Counted from the first letter of the stretch, positions 17,833-26,068 are shown. The stretch: 26,068 bases of DNA from an uncultured Alistipes sp. (GCA_958449275.1 CAUDHE010000027.1:1-26068); one strand, 5' to 3'. Notes: generated from the sequence alone by a model not told the origin. Program-made: numbers and translations.

Positions 17833-18099
17833 ATGGCAGAAATAATATGCAGGCAGCCGAACGGCAAGATCTGCCGCTTCTCTACGGCCGTGGACACTAT
17901 AACGCACTACAACATGACTGACGCGCAGTATATCGAATTCGAAGTGACGAGAGCGCGAGAGCGGGCCATGCAGAGACTCGCATCCGGACTAACGAAGTAT
18001 GACGACATGATCGCCAGATTCGAGCCTTCCAATATGTCCCGAATGGAATTCAACGCGATTCGATGCCTTATGGGCGAAGTTGTTAATAGATCAAAATAA
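17833..18099 (+). CDS. Small helical phage protein, 88 aa
   Basis: ATG 17833 (MAEIICRQPNGKICRFSTAVD) is preferred over an upstream in-frame codon inside the previous gene, because it leaves a 2-base spacing. The rest is helical (MTDAQYIEFEVTRARERAMQRLASGL, MSRMEFNAIRCLMGEVV). No family is recognised. It ends the accessory operon; a 123-base gap with a weak CCTCA/TGAGG hairpin (18140-18157) follows. Confidence 0.65.
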   Translation: MAEIICRQPNGKICRFSTAVDTITHYNMTDAQYIEFEVTRARERAMQRLASGLTKYDDMIARFEPSNMSRMEFNAIRCLMGEVVNRSK

Positions 18100-18222
18100 C
18101 AAATACTGGCATGTTCGTGGTTCACGCATCTGCCCCCTCCCTCAAAATAAAATGAGGCAGCCCTAAGAAGACCACCCCGTCGAAAGCGCAATGTAAAGGT
18201 AGTTTTTTTTAGGGACCTGCAA

Positions 18223-18411
18223 ATGAATACGAGCAAAAAAAATAATAGAATCCGTTTGACTATTCAACTGTCACCATACCTCTCCCAAGAGCTGCGACGC
18301 TTATCGGCGCAAAATAAAGTGTCGGTTTCGACAACCGTTCGAGCATTGCTGTTGCGGAGTATTGAAGAGGTGATATTGCATGAGGAATCGGATTCGAGGC
18401 CCGCGAAATGA
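18223..18411 (+). CDS. Ribbon-helix-helix DNA-binding protein
   Basis: The 62-aa protein has the classic RHH layout: beta strand NRIRLTIQLSPYL, helix SQELRRLSAQNKV, turn SVST, helix TVRALLLRSIEEVI. It probably dimerises and regulates the late (packaging and structural) genes that follow. It overlaps the sigma-like gene by 32 bases. Confidence 0.8.
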   Translation: MNTSKKNNRIRLTIQLSPYLSQELRRLSAQNKVSVSTTVRALLLRSIEEVILHEESDSRPAK

Positions 18412-18691
18412 GCGCGTGGCGCAAATAATATCGGAGAATTATCAATTGCTCCTGATTCGATGTGCCCGCGCGTTCAGACGCGGGCCTTACTCGTTGGAGG
18501 ACGTTGTTCAGGAGACTGCGATATACGTAATGACCGACCCTCGGGCAGCAACAATAGTAAACGATAGCGAGGTCGTAGAATATTTTGTCTATAAATTCAA
18601 GATGGTTGCGTTCCAGACTATAAAGGATCACAGAAAAATGTTAAGGTATGCCGACGATAAAAAAATTAAAAAAACAGAATCGGAGGATTGA
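18380..18691 (+). CDS. Sigma-70 region 2-like protein
   Basis: The 103-aa product has IISENYQLLLIRCARAFRRGPYSLEDVVQETAIYVMTD. This matches the sigma-70 region 2 pattern (..L...A.+......DA.DVVQET....) found in short sigma-like proteins encoded before terminase genes in Bacteroidota phages. Region 4 is absent, so it may act as a truncated sigma factor or coupling protein for late transcription. It overlaps the HNH gene by 44 bases. Confidence 0.7.
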   Translation: MRNRIRGPRNERVAQIISENYQLLLIRCARAFRRGPYSLEDVVQETAIYVMTDPRAATIVNDSEVVEYFVYKFKMVAFQTIKDHRKMLRYADDKKIKKTESED

Positions 18692-18956
18692 CACTTTTAA
18701 GGATATCGAACGTCATAAAATTTACGGCTCCAAACGTTGGGTCAAGCTACGGGCCGTGAAGTTTGCCATGAATCCGTTATGTGAAAAATGCGCCGCGGAG
18801 GGTCGCACAACTCCAGCCGAAGATATCCATCACATCATATCGTTCATGTCGACCGAGGATCCTGTTAAACGTCGGTGGTTGGCATTCGATTTCGACAACC
18901 TCATGTCGTTGTGTAAACGGTGCCACCAAGCTATACATGCCGGCTGTCGGACATAA
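18648..18956 (+). CDS. HNH endonuclease
   Basis: The 102-aa protein shows Y..+.W..LR..K.......C..C (C45, C48), then DIHHI (H61/H62), N84 in DNLMSLCKRCH and H93, with a second knuckle C89-x2-C92. This is a complete HNH active site with a structural zinc. HNH proteins beside terminase genes are needed for efficient DNA packaging in several HK97-like phages. Gene order supports this role. Confidence 0.93.
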   Translation: MPTIKKLKKQNRRIDTFKDIERHKIYGSKRWVKLRAVKFAMNPLCEKCAAEGRTTPAEDIHHIISFMSTEDPVKRRWLAFDFDNLMSLCKRCHQAIHAGCRT

Positions 18957-18985
18957 ATTCGGTTGTAGCGTAAACTCGTTACGCT

Positions 18986-19378
18986 ATGGCGAAAGTAAAA
19001 TTCAATGCCCCAGATTGCATAAAACACGAGGAAGCGCGTCGATTCGTAAAGGACATGGTGAAATATCTGAACGATCAGGAGTCCATCGGGCCGAAGGATA
19101 TTCCTAATCTTCATCGCATGGCGACCTCGTTCGATATGTATCTGACAGCTCGGGAATGGCTAACCGAAAACAGCCCGATTGTCATAAACAAGAAGGGCGA
19201 GCCTGTCAAACATCCGTATGTTAACATTGAGCGTGAGGCGTGGAACCAATTTTCAGCGACGGCTGATAAATATGGGCTTACGATAAAGAGTCGCGCACAG
19301 ATTAACGCACATGGGCCAAAAGAGGAAAAAACCAATACGCCGATGGATGACTATTTCGCACAAAAACGGAAATTATAA
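18986..19378 (+). CDS. Terminase small subunit (P27-like)
   Basis: The 130-aa product lies between HNH and large terminase, as expected. It has a helical body (SFDMYLTAREWLTENSPIVINKKGEPVKHPYVNIEREAW) followed by a helix-rich C-terminus (ADKYGLTIKSRAQI). The motif ..A...L...G.......G...HP........+..........GL.P..R is that of P27-family small subunits, which recognise phage DNA at the start of packaging. Its stop overlaps the proposed large subunit start. Confidence 0.88.
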   Translation: MAKVKFNAPDCIKHEEARRFVKDMVKYLNDQESIGPKDIPNLHRMATSFDMYLTAREWLTENSPIVINKKGEPVKHPYVNIEREAWNQFSATADKYGLTIKSRAQINAHGPKEEKTNTPMDDYFAQKRKL

Positions 19379-20994
19379 CGACCAAAGGCTATTATAGGTA
19401 TCCGCAAGACGTAATCGACGGAAAGATCGTTGCGGGCGAGTATGTGAAACTTGCCTGCGAACGTTTTTTTGCGTTAATGGACGACGACCGATATGAATTT
19501 CGGGAAGATAAAGTTGAAGATGTAATGACTTTTATCAGAATGTTGAGGCATACAACGGGACGCCATGCAGGCAAACCGTTTATACCCGAGCCTTGGCAGG
19601 AGTTCACCCTTGCGGGAATCTACGGCTTTTATTACAAGGGAACGGACGAACGCTTGGTGAAGTCTGTCTATCTGGAAATGGCCCGTAAACAGGGGAAAAC
19701 GGCTCTTGCGGCCGCACTATGCCTTTATGCGCTTATTGGCGACGATGAAATGAACGCCGAAGTGGACCTCGCCGCCAACAGTAAGGACCAGGCGAAAATC
19801 GGTTTCGAGATGTGCTCTAATTTCGCGAAGAGCATTGATCCCGTCGGAAAATATTTGCAATCATATCGTGATCGCGTGTTATTTGATAAAACGCTCTCAA
19901 AATTGCGAGTAATGGCTGCCGATGATAGTAAACTCGACGGATTTAATGCCTCGCTCTATCTTCTCGACGAGTATCATGCAGCGAAAAACTCTAAACTGAA
20001 AGACGTCCTCCAGTCTTCGCAGGGTATGCGCGATAATCCGCTTGGTGTCATTATCACTACCGCAGGCTTCGACAAACTCGGTCCATGTTATCAATATAGA
20101 ACGATGTGTACGGAAGTTTTGCGGGGGCTGAAAACCGATGATTCGCTTTTCGCTTTGATCTATTCACTCGACGAGGGCGATGACTGGAAAGACGAGAAAG
20201 TCTGGATAAAATCAAACCCCAATCTCGGAGTGACCGTAAAGGCTTCATACATACGTGGTGAAGTGTTAAAGGCGGTCAACTCGCCGTCTGATGAAGTTGG
20301 TGTTAAAACAAAAAATATCAACATGTGGTGCGATGCCGACACGACGTGGATTCCCGAGCACTATATACTTGAGGCCAGTCGAGATCTGAACCTCGAAGAG
20401 TTTGAAGGTATGGAATGCTACGCGGGGGTCGATCTGTCGTCGATCGGTGACTTGACGGCAATGTCCTTGCTTGTTCCGACCGAACATGAAATGAACTTTT
20501 TCGTTAAATATTATTTGCCTGAAGCCGCTTTGCGCGAAAAGCGGTTCCGCGAATTATATGGAGAATGGCGACGCGGCGGTTATCTCACAATAACGCCAGG
20601 TAATGTTACCGACTATGATTATGTGTTGAACGACCTGATGGATATCCAGAAAAAAATGCGCCTTAATACAGTTGGATATGACAACTGGAATGCTACGCAA
20701 TTCGTGATTAATGCCACCGATAACGGTATGCCAATGGAGCCGATCAGCCAAAGTATCGGCAATTTCAATCGCCCGACAAAAGAACTTGAGCGCCTATTGT
20801 TGTCGTCGGTGGCCAAGTTCGACAACAACGTGATTACCCGACATTGTTTTAGAAATGTTGTGCTAAGTCGCGACCATAACGGGAACATAAAACCGTCTAA
20901 GCAATTCGCCGAGAAAAAAATAGACGGAGTGATAGCCTCTATAATGGCTCTCGGCGCATATCTCCTTACGCCCCACTACGGGACATTCTATTAA
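19375..20994 (+). CDS. Terminase large subunit
   Basis: This packaging ATPase-nuclease has a Walker A motif (ARKQGKT) and Walker B (LYLLDE). The nuclease domain starts at CYAGVDLSSIGDLTAMS with a metal-binding Asp and includes GYDNWNATQF. The first ordinary start codon is GTG 19444, but conserved family sequence (GYYRYPQDVIDGKIVAGEY) lies upstream and in frame, back to a stop at 19348. Only ATT 19372 and ATA 19375 could start it. I place the start at ATA 19375, which overlaps the small subunit stop (ATAA). The GTG alternative gives 516 aa. Confidence 0.93.
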   Translation: MTTKGYYRYPQDVIDGKIVAGEYVKLACERFFALMDDDRYEFREDKVEDVMTFIRMLRHTTGRHAGKPFIPEPWQEFTLAGIYGFYYKGTDERLVKSVYLEMARKQGKTALAAALCLYALIGDDEMNAEVDLAANSKDQAKIGFEMCSNFAKSIDPVGKYLQSYRDRVLFDKTLSKLRVMAADDSKLDGFNASLYLLDEYHAAKNSKLKDVLQSSQGMRDNPLGVIITTAGFDKLGPCYQYRTMCTEVLRGLKTDDSLFALIYSLDEGDDWKDEKVWIKSNPNLGVTVKASYIRGEVLKAVNSPSDEVGVKTKNINMWCDADTTWIPEHYILEASRDLNLEEFEGMECYAGVDLSSIGDLTAMSLLVPTEHEMNFFVKYYLPEAALREKRFRELYGEWRRGGYLTITPGNVTDYDYVLNDLMDIQKKMRLNTVGYDNWNATQFVINATDNGMPMEPISQSIGNFNRPTKELERLLLSSVAKFDNNVITRHCFRNVVLSRDHNGNIKPSKQFAEKKIDGVIASIMALGAYLLTPHYGTFY

Positions 20995-21043
20995 TCGCCC
21001 GATTTGTCGGACACTTTTTCGGTTCTTGAAAAAAGTGTCGATA

Positions 21044-22321
21044 ATGAATCTTTTCGGGTACAAAATCCAATTCCGAAAAGCCTCAAAAAAAGAGGTTTCC
21101 AACGTCACCGCTTACGGCGGTGGCCGTTACCCCGCATTCCTGCAAAGCCGCAGTCAGCCTATGCTGCTGTCGACCGTCTACCGATGTGTCGACCTCATCT
21201 CCAGCAGCGTCGCCGTACTCCCCCTTGAAACCTATAAACTTGACGCAGAGGGTTTCAAGTCGAAATACACGTCGCATCCCGCATACTACCTATTGCAGTC
21301 GGAGCCTAATGAGCACATGACGCGCTACACTTTTTTTAAGACATTGATGGCATCGGTTCTTTTGAACGGGAACGGCTACGCTTATATAGAACGCGATAAT
21401 CGCCTCAGACCTATACAACTCGTGTATCTTCCGCCTGCTTCGGTGTCGATCGAGTGGGTAATGGACGGCCGCGGCGTACAGCGAAAACGATATAGAGTTG
21501 CGGGGTTCAAGGACCTTGTGGAGCCCCGCGATATTATCCATGTGCTGAACTTCTCATATGATGGCATCATCGGGGTGTCGACGCTCACCCATGCACGTCA
21601 GACGCTGGGTATTGCAACCTCCAGTGAGGAACACGCTGCGCGGTTTCTTAACAGCAAGGCAAGCACTAACGGATTGCTGAAAGTCGAGGGACCCCGCTTG
21701 AGCAAGGCGCAGAAGGACGAAATATACCAGACATGGGATCGTCGATTTTCAGAAGCAGGCGAAGGCAGCGCCATAGCCATTCTCGAAGGCAATATGTCGT
21801 ACCAGACTATTTCTATTTCACCAAAGGACTCCCAACTGCTTGAATCGCGTCAGTTCAATGTTATCGATATCTGCCGCTTTTTCTCGGTATCGCCCGTTAA
21901 AGCGTTCGATCTCACGAAATCCAGCTATCGCACTGTTGAGGCTACGCAGCTTGATTACTTGAATGATACGGCCCTTTCAGTGATCACGAAAATAGAGCAA
22001 GAGATCAATCGCAAAGTATTTCTGCCGTCCGAGCGCGGCAAGGTCGTCGCCGAGTTTAACACTTCAGTACTGCTCCGTACTGACAAATCTGCGCAGGCCG
22101 AATACTGGAAGAATTTGTTCTACATCGGCGCCGTCACTCCCAACGAGGTCCGCCGCGAAGTTAATCTGTCACGCATGGAGAACGGTGACAAGGCATTCGT
22201 CCAGGTCAACGTTCAACCTCTCGATATTGCCGTGGTCCAACCTGCGCAAAAAGCACAGGTTGGACCACGGCAACAAGAAAAATCCACACCCCAAGAGAAA
22301 CAAGATTTGTCCGACAATTAA
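21044..22321 (+). CDS. Portal protein, HK97 family
   Basis: ATG 21044 (MNLFGYKIQFRK) is preferred to an upstream TTG. Motifs typical of HK97-type portals are TVYRCVDLISSSVAVLPL near residue 45, LNGNGYAYIERD, the LVEPRDIIHVLNFSYDGIIGVSTL segment, and ISISPKDSQLLESRQFNVIDICRFFSVSP. A proline/glutamine-rich C-terminal tail ends the 425-aa chain. It forms the dodecameric DNA-entry ring of the capsid. Confidence 0.95.
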   Translation: MNLFGYKIQFRKASKKEVSNVTAYGGGRYPAFLQSRSQPMLLSTVYRCVDLISSSVAVLPLETYKLDAEGFKSKYTSHPAYYLLQSEPNEHMTRYTFFKTLMASVLLNGNGYAYIERDNRLRPIQLVYLPPASVSIEWVMDGRGVQRKRYRVAGFKDLVEPRDIIHVLNFSYDGIIGVSTLTHARQTLGIATSSEEHAARFLNSKASTNGLLKVEGPRLSKAQKDEIYQTWDRRFSEAGEGSAIAILEGNMSYQTISISPKDSQLLESRQFNVIDICRFFSVSPVKAFDLTKSSYRTVEATQLDYLNDTALSVITKIEQEINRKVFLPSERGKVVAEFNTSVLLRTDKSAQAEYWKNLFYIGAVTPNEVRREVNLSRMENGDKAFVQVNVQPLDIAVVQPAQKAQVGPRQQEKSTPQEKQDLSDN

Positions 22322-22335
22322 ATGGTTATTGATCG

Positions 22336-22923
22336 ATGACGCAGGAAAAAGAAACAAGAAATGTATCGAGTGAAGTTCGCTTTGCTCAAGAGGAAGGTAT
22401 TGTTGAGGGTTACGCTCTTCTCTTCGATACCCAGTCTGATGGTCTCCCCTTTTACGAGACTATCGAGCGCGGAGCGCTGGACGGAGTGATCGAGCGCAGC
22501 GATGTGTTCGCATTGTTGAACCATTCTATCGATCGCGGAGTACTGGCCCGCAGCAATAAGGGCGTAGGCAGCCTCGAACTATCAGTCGACGATACAGGCC
22601 TGATATATCGATTCTCGCTCCCCGATACGGCCATAGGGAAAGAGCTGGCCGAAAATCTTCGGCGTGGCGAAATAGATCAAAGTTCATTCGGATTCACCGT
22701 TGAAGAAGATCGCTGGGAAAAGCGCGACGACGGCATCTGGTCGCGCCGAATCATTAAAATCAATGAGCTGTTCGATGTGTCGCCCGTATATCGCGCTGCG
22801 TATTCCGCCACCACCGTCTCTATGCGTGGCAAGGAAGCGGCAGAAGCCGAGTTGCGCAAGTTGGAGGACGCCAAGGCTTCGAAAGCGATAATCGATTTAT
22901 ATGAAAAATCTCTAAACATATAA
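22336..22923 (+). CDS. Prohead protease, HK97 family (U35-like)
   Basis: The 195-aa serine protease contains H63 (ALLNHSIDRGVLA), the Ser motif around S116/S117 (DQSSFGFTV) and E144 (KINELFDVSPV). These match the catalytic triad order in this family. GYALLFDTQSDGLPFYETIERGAL is the N-terminal family signature. It matures the capsid by removing the scaffold-like N-terminal domain of the major capsid protein encoded 4 bases downstream. Confidence 0.95.
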   Translation: MTQEKETRNVSSEVRFAQEEGIVEGYALLFDTQSDGLPFYETIERGALDGVIERSDVFALLNHSIDRGVLARSNKGVGSLELSVDDTGLIYRFSLPDTAIGKELAENLRRGEIDQSSFGFTVEEDRWEKRDDGIWSRRIIKINELFDVSPVYRAAYSATTVSMRGKEAAEAELRKLEDAKASKAIIDLYEKSLNI

Positions 22924-22926
22924 TTC

Positions 22927-24204
22927 ATGGGGAAAGAAAAAAGTATCACGGAATTGAAGGATGAGAAGCAGCAGCTTGCTTCTCGTTCTAAACAAATCAT
23001 CGCCGAGGCAAGAGCGGCGGAGGGTGGTGCGGGGCGTGCACTCACCACGGCGGAGACGTCAGAACTAAACAGCGCGCAACTGCGCATGCAGGAGATCAAC
23101 CTCGAAATCCAGGAACGCATGGAGCAGAATGCGGGCAAAGGAACGCCGCACAAAAAGAATGAGCCGTTTTCGCTTCGGCGTGCTGTCCTTGCAAAACTCG
23201 ATGGCGTGGCGCAGCGCGATTCGGAGGCTCAGGTAATCGAGGAGGCGCGCAAAGAGCATTCGGCCGCGGGTATCGGCTCATGGGCACAGAATAATCTTGT
23301 CGTCCCTATGACGCGCGCGGCATACACCGCAACAACCGAATCGGCGCTTGGCGTTGTGATCGACCAGGACCAGCAGGAAATGTTGTTTCCGCTTGAAGCC
23401 GCGCTGGTGCTGAGTAAGGCAGGGGCACGCATGATGACGGGCCTTCGCGGCGACATTTATTGGCCGACACATTCGGATGTTTCGGTAGCATGGGTCGGCG
23501 AAAATGTGAAGGCCCCGAATGGTGAAGGTGAGTTCGGAAAGGGCAAAGTGTATAAGCCGCTTCGCCTGACGGGTCAGTTCGTAATATCGGAACAGCTCCT
23601 TCGCCAGGAAACTATGTCTGTCGAAGCGATGTTGCGCCAGCGCATAGCGATAGCAATTGCGCAGAAGATCGAGCAAACTGCCTTCGGCTCGGCGGCTCAT
23701 ACGGACACCGCGCCCGACGGCCTCTATCAGCCTGTCGTCAGTGGCGAAGATGATGAAACTACTACATCCCCGATCAAGGTGAGCGGAGCAATGACGTGGG
23801 CCAATATCGTCAAAATGGAGACCGAAGTGGATGTCGCCAATGCGCTTTCTGACAACCTCGCTTACGTGATGCACCCGTCGCTTATCGGCACGGCCAAAAC
23901 CAAGGTAAAAGACTCTTCGGGCGCGGGCGGCTTCATATTCAACGGCAATGGCGACGGCGTTCTGAACGGATATAAGGCGCTTCGAACGACGAACATGCCC
24001 AAGGGCCTCCAGGCGGCCGCGGATGAGTACGGTATCATCTTCGGCAACTGGCGCGACTTCTTCATAGGTCAGTGGGGTGCGATCGATCTGCGCGTCGACC
24101 CGTACACCCTCATGGGCGAAGCGCAGGTCCGTCTGGTGGTAAACAGTTACTGGAATATGGGCGTTATTCGCCCCGAATCATTCTGCATCGGTTCAATGAA
24201 GTAG
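22927..24204 (+). CDS. Major capsid protein, HK97 family
   Basis: The 425-aa protein starts with a coiled-coil, cleavable delta domain (ITELKDEKQQLASRSKQI to about residue 95). The HK97 fold follows: SALGVVIDQDQQEMLFPLEAALVLSKAGARMMTGLRGDIYWPTH, then a hydrophilic E-loop, and KPLRLTGQFVISEQLLRQETMSVEAMLRQRIA. The C-terminal part includes GNWRDFFIGQWGAIDLRVDPY. Codon use is clearly GC-richer than in the early region, as expected for a highly expressed structural gene. Confidence 0.96.
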   Translation: MGKEKSITELKDEKQQLASRSKQIIAEARAAEGGAGRALTTAETSELNSAQLRMQEINLEIQERMEQNAGKGTPHKKNEPFSLRRAVLAKLDGVAQRDSEAQVIEEARKEHSAAGIGSWAQNNLVVPMTRAAYTATTESALGVVIDQDQQEMLFPLEAALVLSKAGARMMTGLRGDIYWPTHSDVSVAWVGENVKAPNGEGEFGKGKVYKPLRLTGQFVISEQLLRQETMSVEAMLRQRIAIAIAQKIEQTAFGSAAHTDTAPDGLYQPVVSGEDDETTTSPIKVSGAMTWANIVKMETEVDVANALSDNLAYVMHPSLIGTAKTKVKDSSGAGGFIFNGNGDGVLNGYKALRTTNMPKGLQAAADEYGIIFGNWRDFFIGQWGAIDLRVDPYTLMGEAQVRLVVNSYWNMGVIRPESFCIGSMK

Positions 24205-24212
24205 TCGAGGGT

Positions 24213-24515
24213 ATGTACGTCACTCTGGAGCAAGCTAAGAAGCACTTGAATCTCGACGTCGAGTTTACCGACGATGATGCTTACGTGGAATCTCTCATCG
24301 AAGCAGCCGAAGGTAAGGTGTCGGAGGACATTTGCGTGAATTTGGCGGATTTGGCGGACGAGGACGGGAACATTCCCGCGCCTCTCCGTCAAGCCGTACT
24401 ATTGCAAATAGGCGACTTCTATGCTTCGCGCGAGGATACCGTGTACGGAGTGATAGTACATAGTACGAAAGCCTATCAGAATCTTGTAGGACTTTATCGA
24501 AACTATGCTAAATGA
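24213..24515 (+). CDS. Head-tail connector protein (gp6-like)
   Basis: ATG 24213 gives MYVTLEQAKKHLNLDVEFTDDDAYVESLIEAAEGKV, the hallmark of HK97 gp6-like connectors (T.E.AK.HL.......D...I..L...A...). It then has LRQAVLLQIGDFYASRED. It assembles as a ring under the portal. It is coupled to the next gene by an ATGA overlap. Confidence 0.93.
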   Translation: MYVTLEQAKKHLNLDVEFTDDDAYVESLIEAAEGKVSEDICVNLADLADEDGNIPAPLRQAVLLQIGDFYASREDTVYGVIVHSTKAYQNLVGLYRNYAK

Positions 24516-24835
24516 GAGCGGGACTTCTGCGAGACATAGCGATCTTCAAAGAGCCGCGAAAGGTTGTGAGCGATACGGGCGCAGTGAATACGGAGTATGT
24601 CCCGATTCTTCGTGCCCGAGCTTACAAACGCCGCTTCTCAAATATTACCGACAAAGATAAGGTCGATGCCAAAGAGGTTTTTTACGGGCATTTTGGGGTA
24701 ATCCAAGTTCGGTTTAATCCATTGATTAAGGAAACCCAAATCGTTGAGTTCCGCGGTGTTGAGTATAAAATCATATTGCTCGACAAGCAGCAGGACAATA
24801 CGTATCTCGTAAATATCAATAAGCTCAATGAGTAG
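24512..24835 (+). CDS. Head-closure / head-tail adaptor protein
   Basis: The 107-aa protein begins MRAGLLRDIAIFKEPRKVVSDTGAVN and has ...VPILRARAYKRRFS, FNPLIKETQIVEFRGVEYKIILLD, typical of the phage head-tail joining family (SPP1 gp16 / HK97 gp7-like): a small beta-barrel that plugs the connector. Its place in the order supports this. Confidence 0.9.
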   Translation: MRAGLLRDIAIFKEPRKVVSDTGAVNTEYVPILRARAYKRRFSNITDKDKVDAKEVFYGHFGVIQVRFNPLIKETQIVEFRGVEYKIILLDKQQDNTYLVNINKLNE

Positions 24836-25343
24836 GTTTTACGATGAATATGGCCCTGGGCATGGAGGCAAAAGGCACTCGCTTAACGGCGGATGGTATT
24901 TCGAAGTAGACCTCTATGGTGGCACAGTCGTTCAGGAGGCGTTGAGGCGTATATCAGTTTTGCCCCGCGCCATAGACAGGGATACCGCTCTTTTGTCGTC
25001 GATGGAGAGCGCCGCAAGGCTGATCCAGCGTGCGGGACGCATTAATCTCGCTCAAAGGTTACAGTGGGCCGACGGTACTACGGGCAAGTTGCTACACCAG
25101 TTCAGGGTCCGCCGCCGTCGTAATCAAATGGCTGTCGCGGCAGGATTTAACCGCCCCGAAGGAGCTCACGCCCATCTGGTGGACCTTGGTACCGCCCCGC
25201 GCTACACCAAATCGGGAAAGTATCGCGGGGTAATGCCCGCTAACAGATTCTGGACAGATGCGATAGATGCCACCCAGGCTAAAGCACAGGATGTATTCCT
25301 TACGGCGGTAGATCGCGCCGTAACAAGATTGTTGTTGAAATAA
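24828..25343 (+). CDS. HK97 gp10-like protein (tail completion/neck)
   Basis: It overlaps the previous gene by 8 bases. The 171-aa product has L..S..RLIQRAGRINLAQRLQ in the middle. The segment HAHLVDLGTAPRYTKSGKYRGVMPANRFW is the typical gp10 family ending (H.VE.GT.PR....G..RG..PA.pF...A). It acts in neck or tail assembly. Confidence 0.88.
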   Translation: MSRFYDEYGPGHGGKRHSLNGGWYFEVDLYGGTVVQEALRRISVLPRAIDRDTALLSSMESAARLIQRAGRINLAQRLQWADGTTGKLLHQFRVRRRRNQMAVAAGFNRPEGAHAHLVDLGTAPRYTKSGKYRGVMPANRFWTDAIDATQAKAQDVFLTAVDRAVTRLLLK

Positions 25344-25347
25344 AGGC

Positions 25348-25728
25348 ATGAGAGCAGACCCCAAATTCAGATCCATAATCAGCGTAGTAAAAATGCTGCG
25401 CGATGACGCTTCTATATCCCAATTGGTCGGGGCGGAAAAAATATTTCCATTAATCGCCCCCGAGGGTACCGATGGCGATATCATAGTGTATCAACGCGAC
25501 GGCTACATCCGTCAGGATTCAAAAATGGGCATAGCTCTCCAGCGCTCTTTGTTTACCCTAATCGTCATAAGCGTCGATTACGATCGCAGCCTGACGATTG
25601 CCGAAGCCGCATATAACGTGCTTGAAGGCGACCATCCTGAGTATGGTGTAAGAATCAGAATGGAGAATTACACAGATGATTACGTAGATAAAAAATTTAC
25701 ACAATTCCTTCAATTTTCAATAGAGTAA
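25348..25728 (+). CDS. DUF3168-like tail completion protein
   Basis: The 126-aa product has the layout of tail-terminator proteins: a leading helix (FRSIISVVKMLRDDASISQLVG), a KIFPLIAPEGTDGDIIVYQRDGY segment, beta strands SLFTLIVISVDYDRSLTIAEAAYNVLEG and a final strand FTQFLQFSIE. It probably caps the tail tube at the neck, consistent with its place just before the tail tube gene. Confidence 0.85.
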   Translation: MRADPKFRSIISVVKMLRDDASISQLVGAEKIFPLIAPEGTDGDIIVYQRDGYIRQDSKMGIALQRSLFTLIVISVDYDRSLTIAEAAYNVLEGDHPEYGVRIRMENYTDDYVDKKFTQFLQFSIE

Positions 25729-25732
25729 AAAA

Positions 25733-26068
25733 ATGGCAGATGCAATAAAATATGATGTAAGCACCGACACTTTGACCGGCGATAAGGTGATGTTGTATGT
25801 CACTGAAGAAGTGAAAGCCGCGGGCGGCGAAGTCACATCTACAGTTGACCATCCCATCGCCTATGGAACATCGTGCTCGGTGGAGCTTAGCGCCGACACC
25901 ATCGATACGACCAGCAAAATGTCGGGCAACTGGCAGGATTTCCTGACGGGACAGCTGAGTTACACGATCAGCTGCGATTCGTTGACGTCTTTCACGACGG
26001 GTCAGTATTCGTTCGCGAAACTCAAGGACCTTATGGTCGCCCGCAAGCCGATCAAGTTCAAGATGGCG
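25733..26068 (+). CDS. Major tail tube protein (partial)
   Basis: ATG 25733 starts 4 bases after the previous stop; 112 codons are visible before the window ends. The product MADAIKYDVSTDTLTGDKVMLYV continues with GTSCSVELSADTIDTTSKMSGNWQDFLTGQLSYTISCDSL. The motif SAD..DT..K..G.W...L.G...Y++..DSL is typical of the tail tube family of Bacteroidota siphoviruses. Confidence 0.9.
   Translation, partial: MADAIKYDVSTDTLTGDKVMLYVTEEVKAAGGEVTSTVDHPIAYGTSCSVELSADTIDTTSKMSGNWQDFLTGQLSYTISCDSLTSFTTGQYSFAKLKDLMVARKPIKFKMA

Larger units (their letters stand above)
1051..26068. mobile_element. Prophage, left part (right end outside window)
   Basis: A tyrosine integrase lies directly beside a tRNA-Arg gene. 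It is followed by a repressor region, early genes, replication genes, and then a canonical order: terminase small, terminase large, portal, protease, capsid, connector, closure, gp10-like, tail completion, tail tube. This is the standard order of an HK97-fold tailed phage. The left boundary is inferred to lie inside or just after the tRNA. The attR copy of the tRNA 3' end and the rest of the tail and lysis genes would be to the right of the window. Most structural genes are intact, so the element could be functional, but this cannot be judged without its other half. Confidence 0.93.

Noticed and set aside
23278..23874. Minus-strand frame over the major capsid gene
   Set aside because: Shadow of a GC-rich conserved gene, with no motif.

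Overview
The window is the left end of an integrated, tailed (HK97-type, probably siphovirus-like) prophage in a Bacteroidota chromosome. Promoters with a TTTG box about 20 bases before TAnnTTTG, the absence of strong Shine-Dalgarno sequences, the arm-binding/SAM-like tyrosine integrase, and a repressor carrying the WLLTGEGKML motif all point to Bacteroidales. An Alistipes-like host is my guess from the GC-richer chromosomal piece. Positions 1-948 are host DNA (C-terminal part of an outer-membrane beta-barrel protein), followed by a tRNA-Arg(CCU) gene that is the likely attachment site. The right end of the prophage lies outside the window.

Layout. 1.2-3.3 kb: integrase and a leftward membrane-anchored coiled-coil protein. 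3.3-4.1 kb: two unusual non-coding repeat fields. 4.1-5.7 kb: a leader-controlled small gene broken at an A8 tract, a 55-aa gene, and a DUF4160/DUF2442 pair. 5.9-7.5 kb: lysogeny control (operator array, small membrane protein, leftward repressor, rightward early promoter). 7.7-11.5 kb: early small genes, with three copies of a promoter / structured leader / terminator / start-codon-hairpin / small-protein cassette. 11.5-13.2 kb: hairpin-rich non-coding DNA with a tRNA-like element, a Cys-rich protein and a repeat-rich DUF7666-like protein. 13.2-18.1 kb: DUF4406 protein, replication initiator with iteron-like repeats, VRR-NUC nuclease, C5-cytosine methyltransferase with a second conserved gene overlapping it in another frame, and small accessory proteins. 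18.2-26.1 kb: ribbon-helix-helix protein, sigma-like protein, HNH endonuclease, small and large terminase, portal, prohead protease, major capsid, connector and closure proteins, tail completion protein and the start of the tail tube gene.

The main novelty candidate is a recurring RNA architecture found four times (4123-4341, 8136-8344, 10523-10725, 10878-11086). In each, a strong promoter starts transcription at a segment A. About 60-100 bases later a segment B is complementary to A. A terminator-like hairpin follows, and the downstream start codon then sits inside a copy of A (segment C), held in the loop of a 7-8 bp hairpin. B can pair with A or with C. The actual A/B/C sequences differ between loci while complementarity is kept, which is covariation-type evidence for a real RNA switch or cis-antisense RNA family. 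Three of the four control paralogous small proteins of unknown function; the middle paralogue is truncated.

Other points of interest are the double-coding methyltransferase locus, an array of degenerate GCAAAT-like motifs spaced almost only 8 or 10 bp apart, an in-frame 27/30-bp repeat field, leftward genes embedded in rightward operons, and a large terminase gene with no ordinary start codon at its expected N-terminus. All function calls are from reading the sequence and recalling families; no database search was possible.
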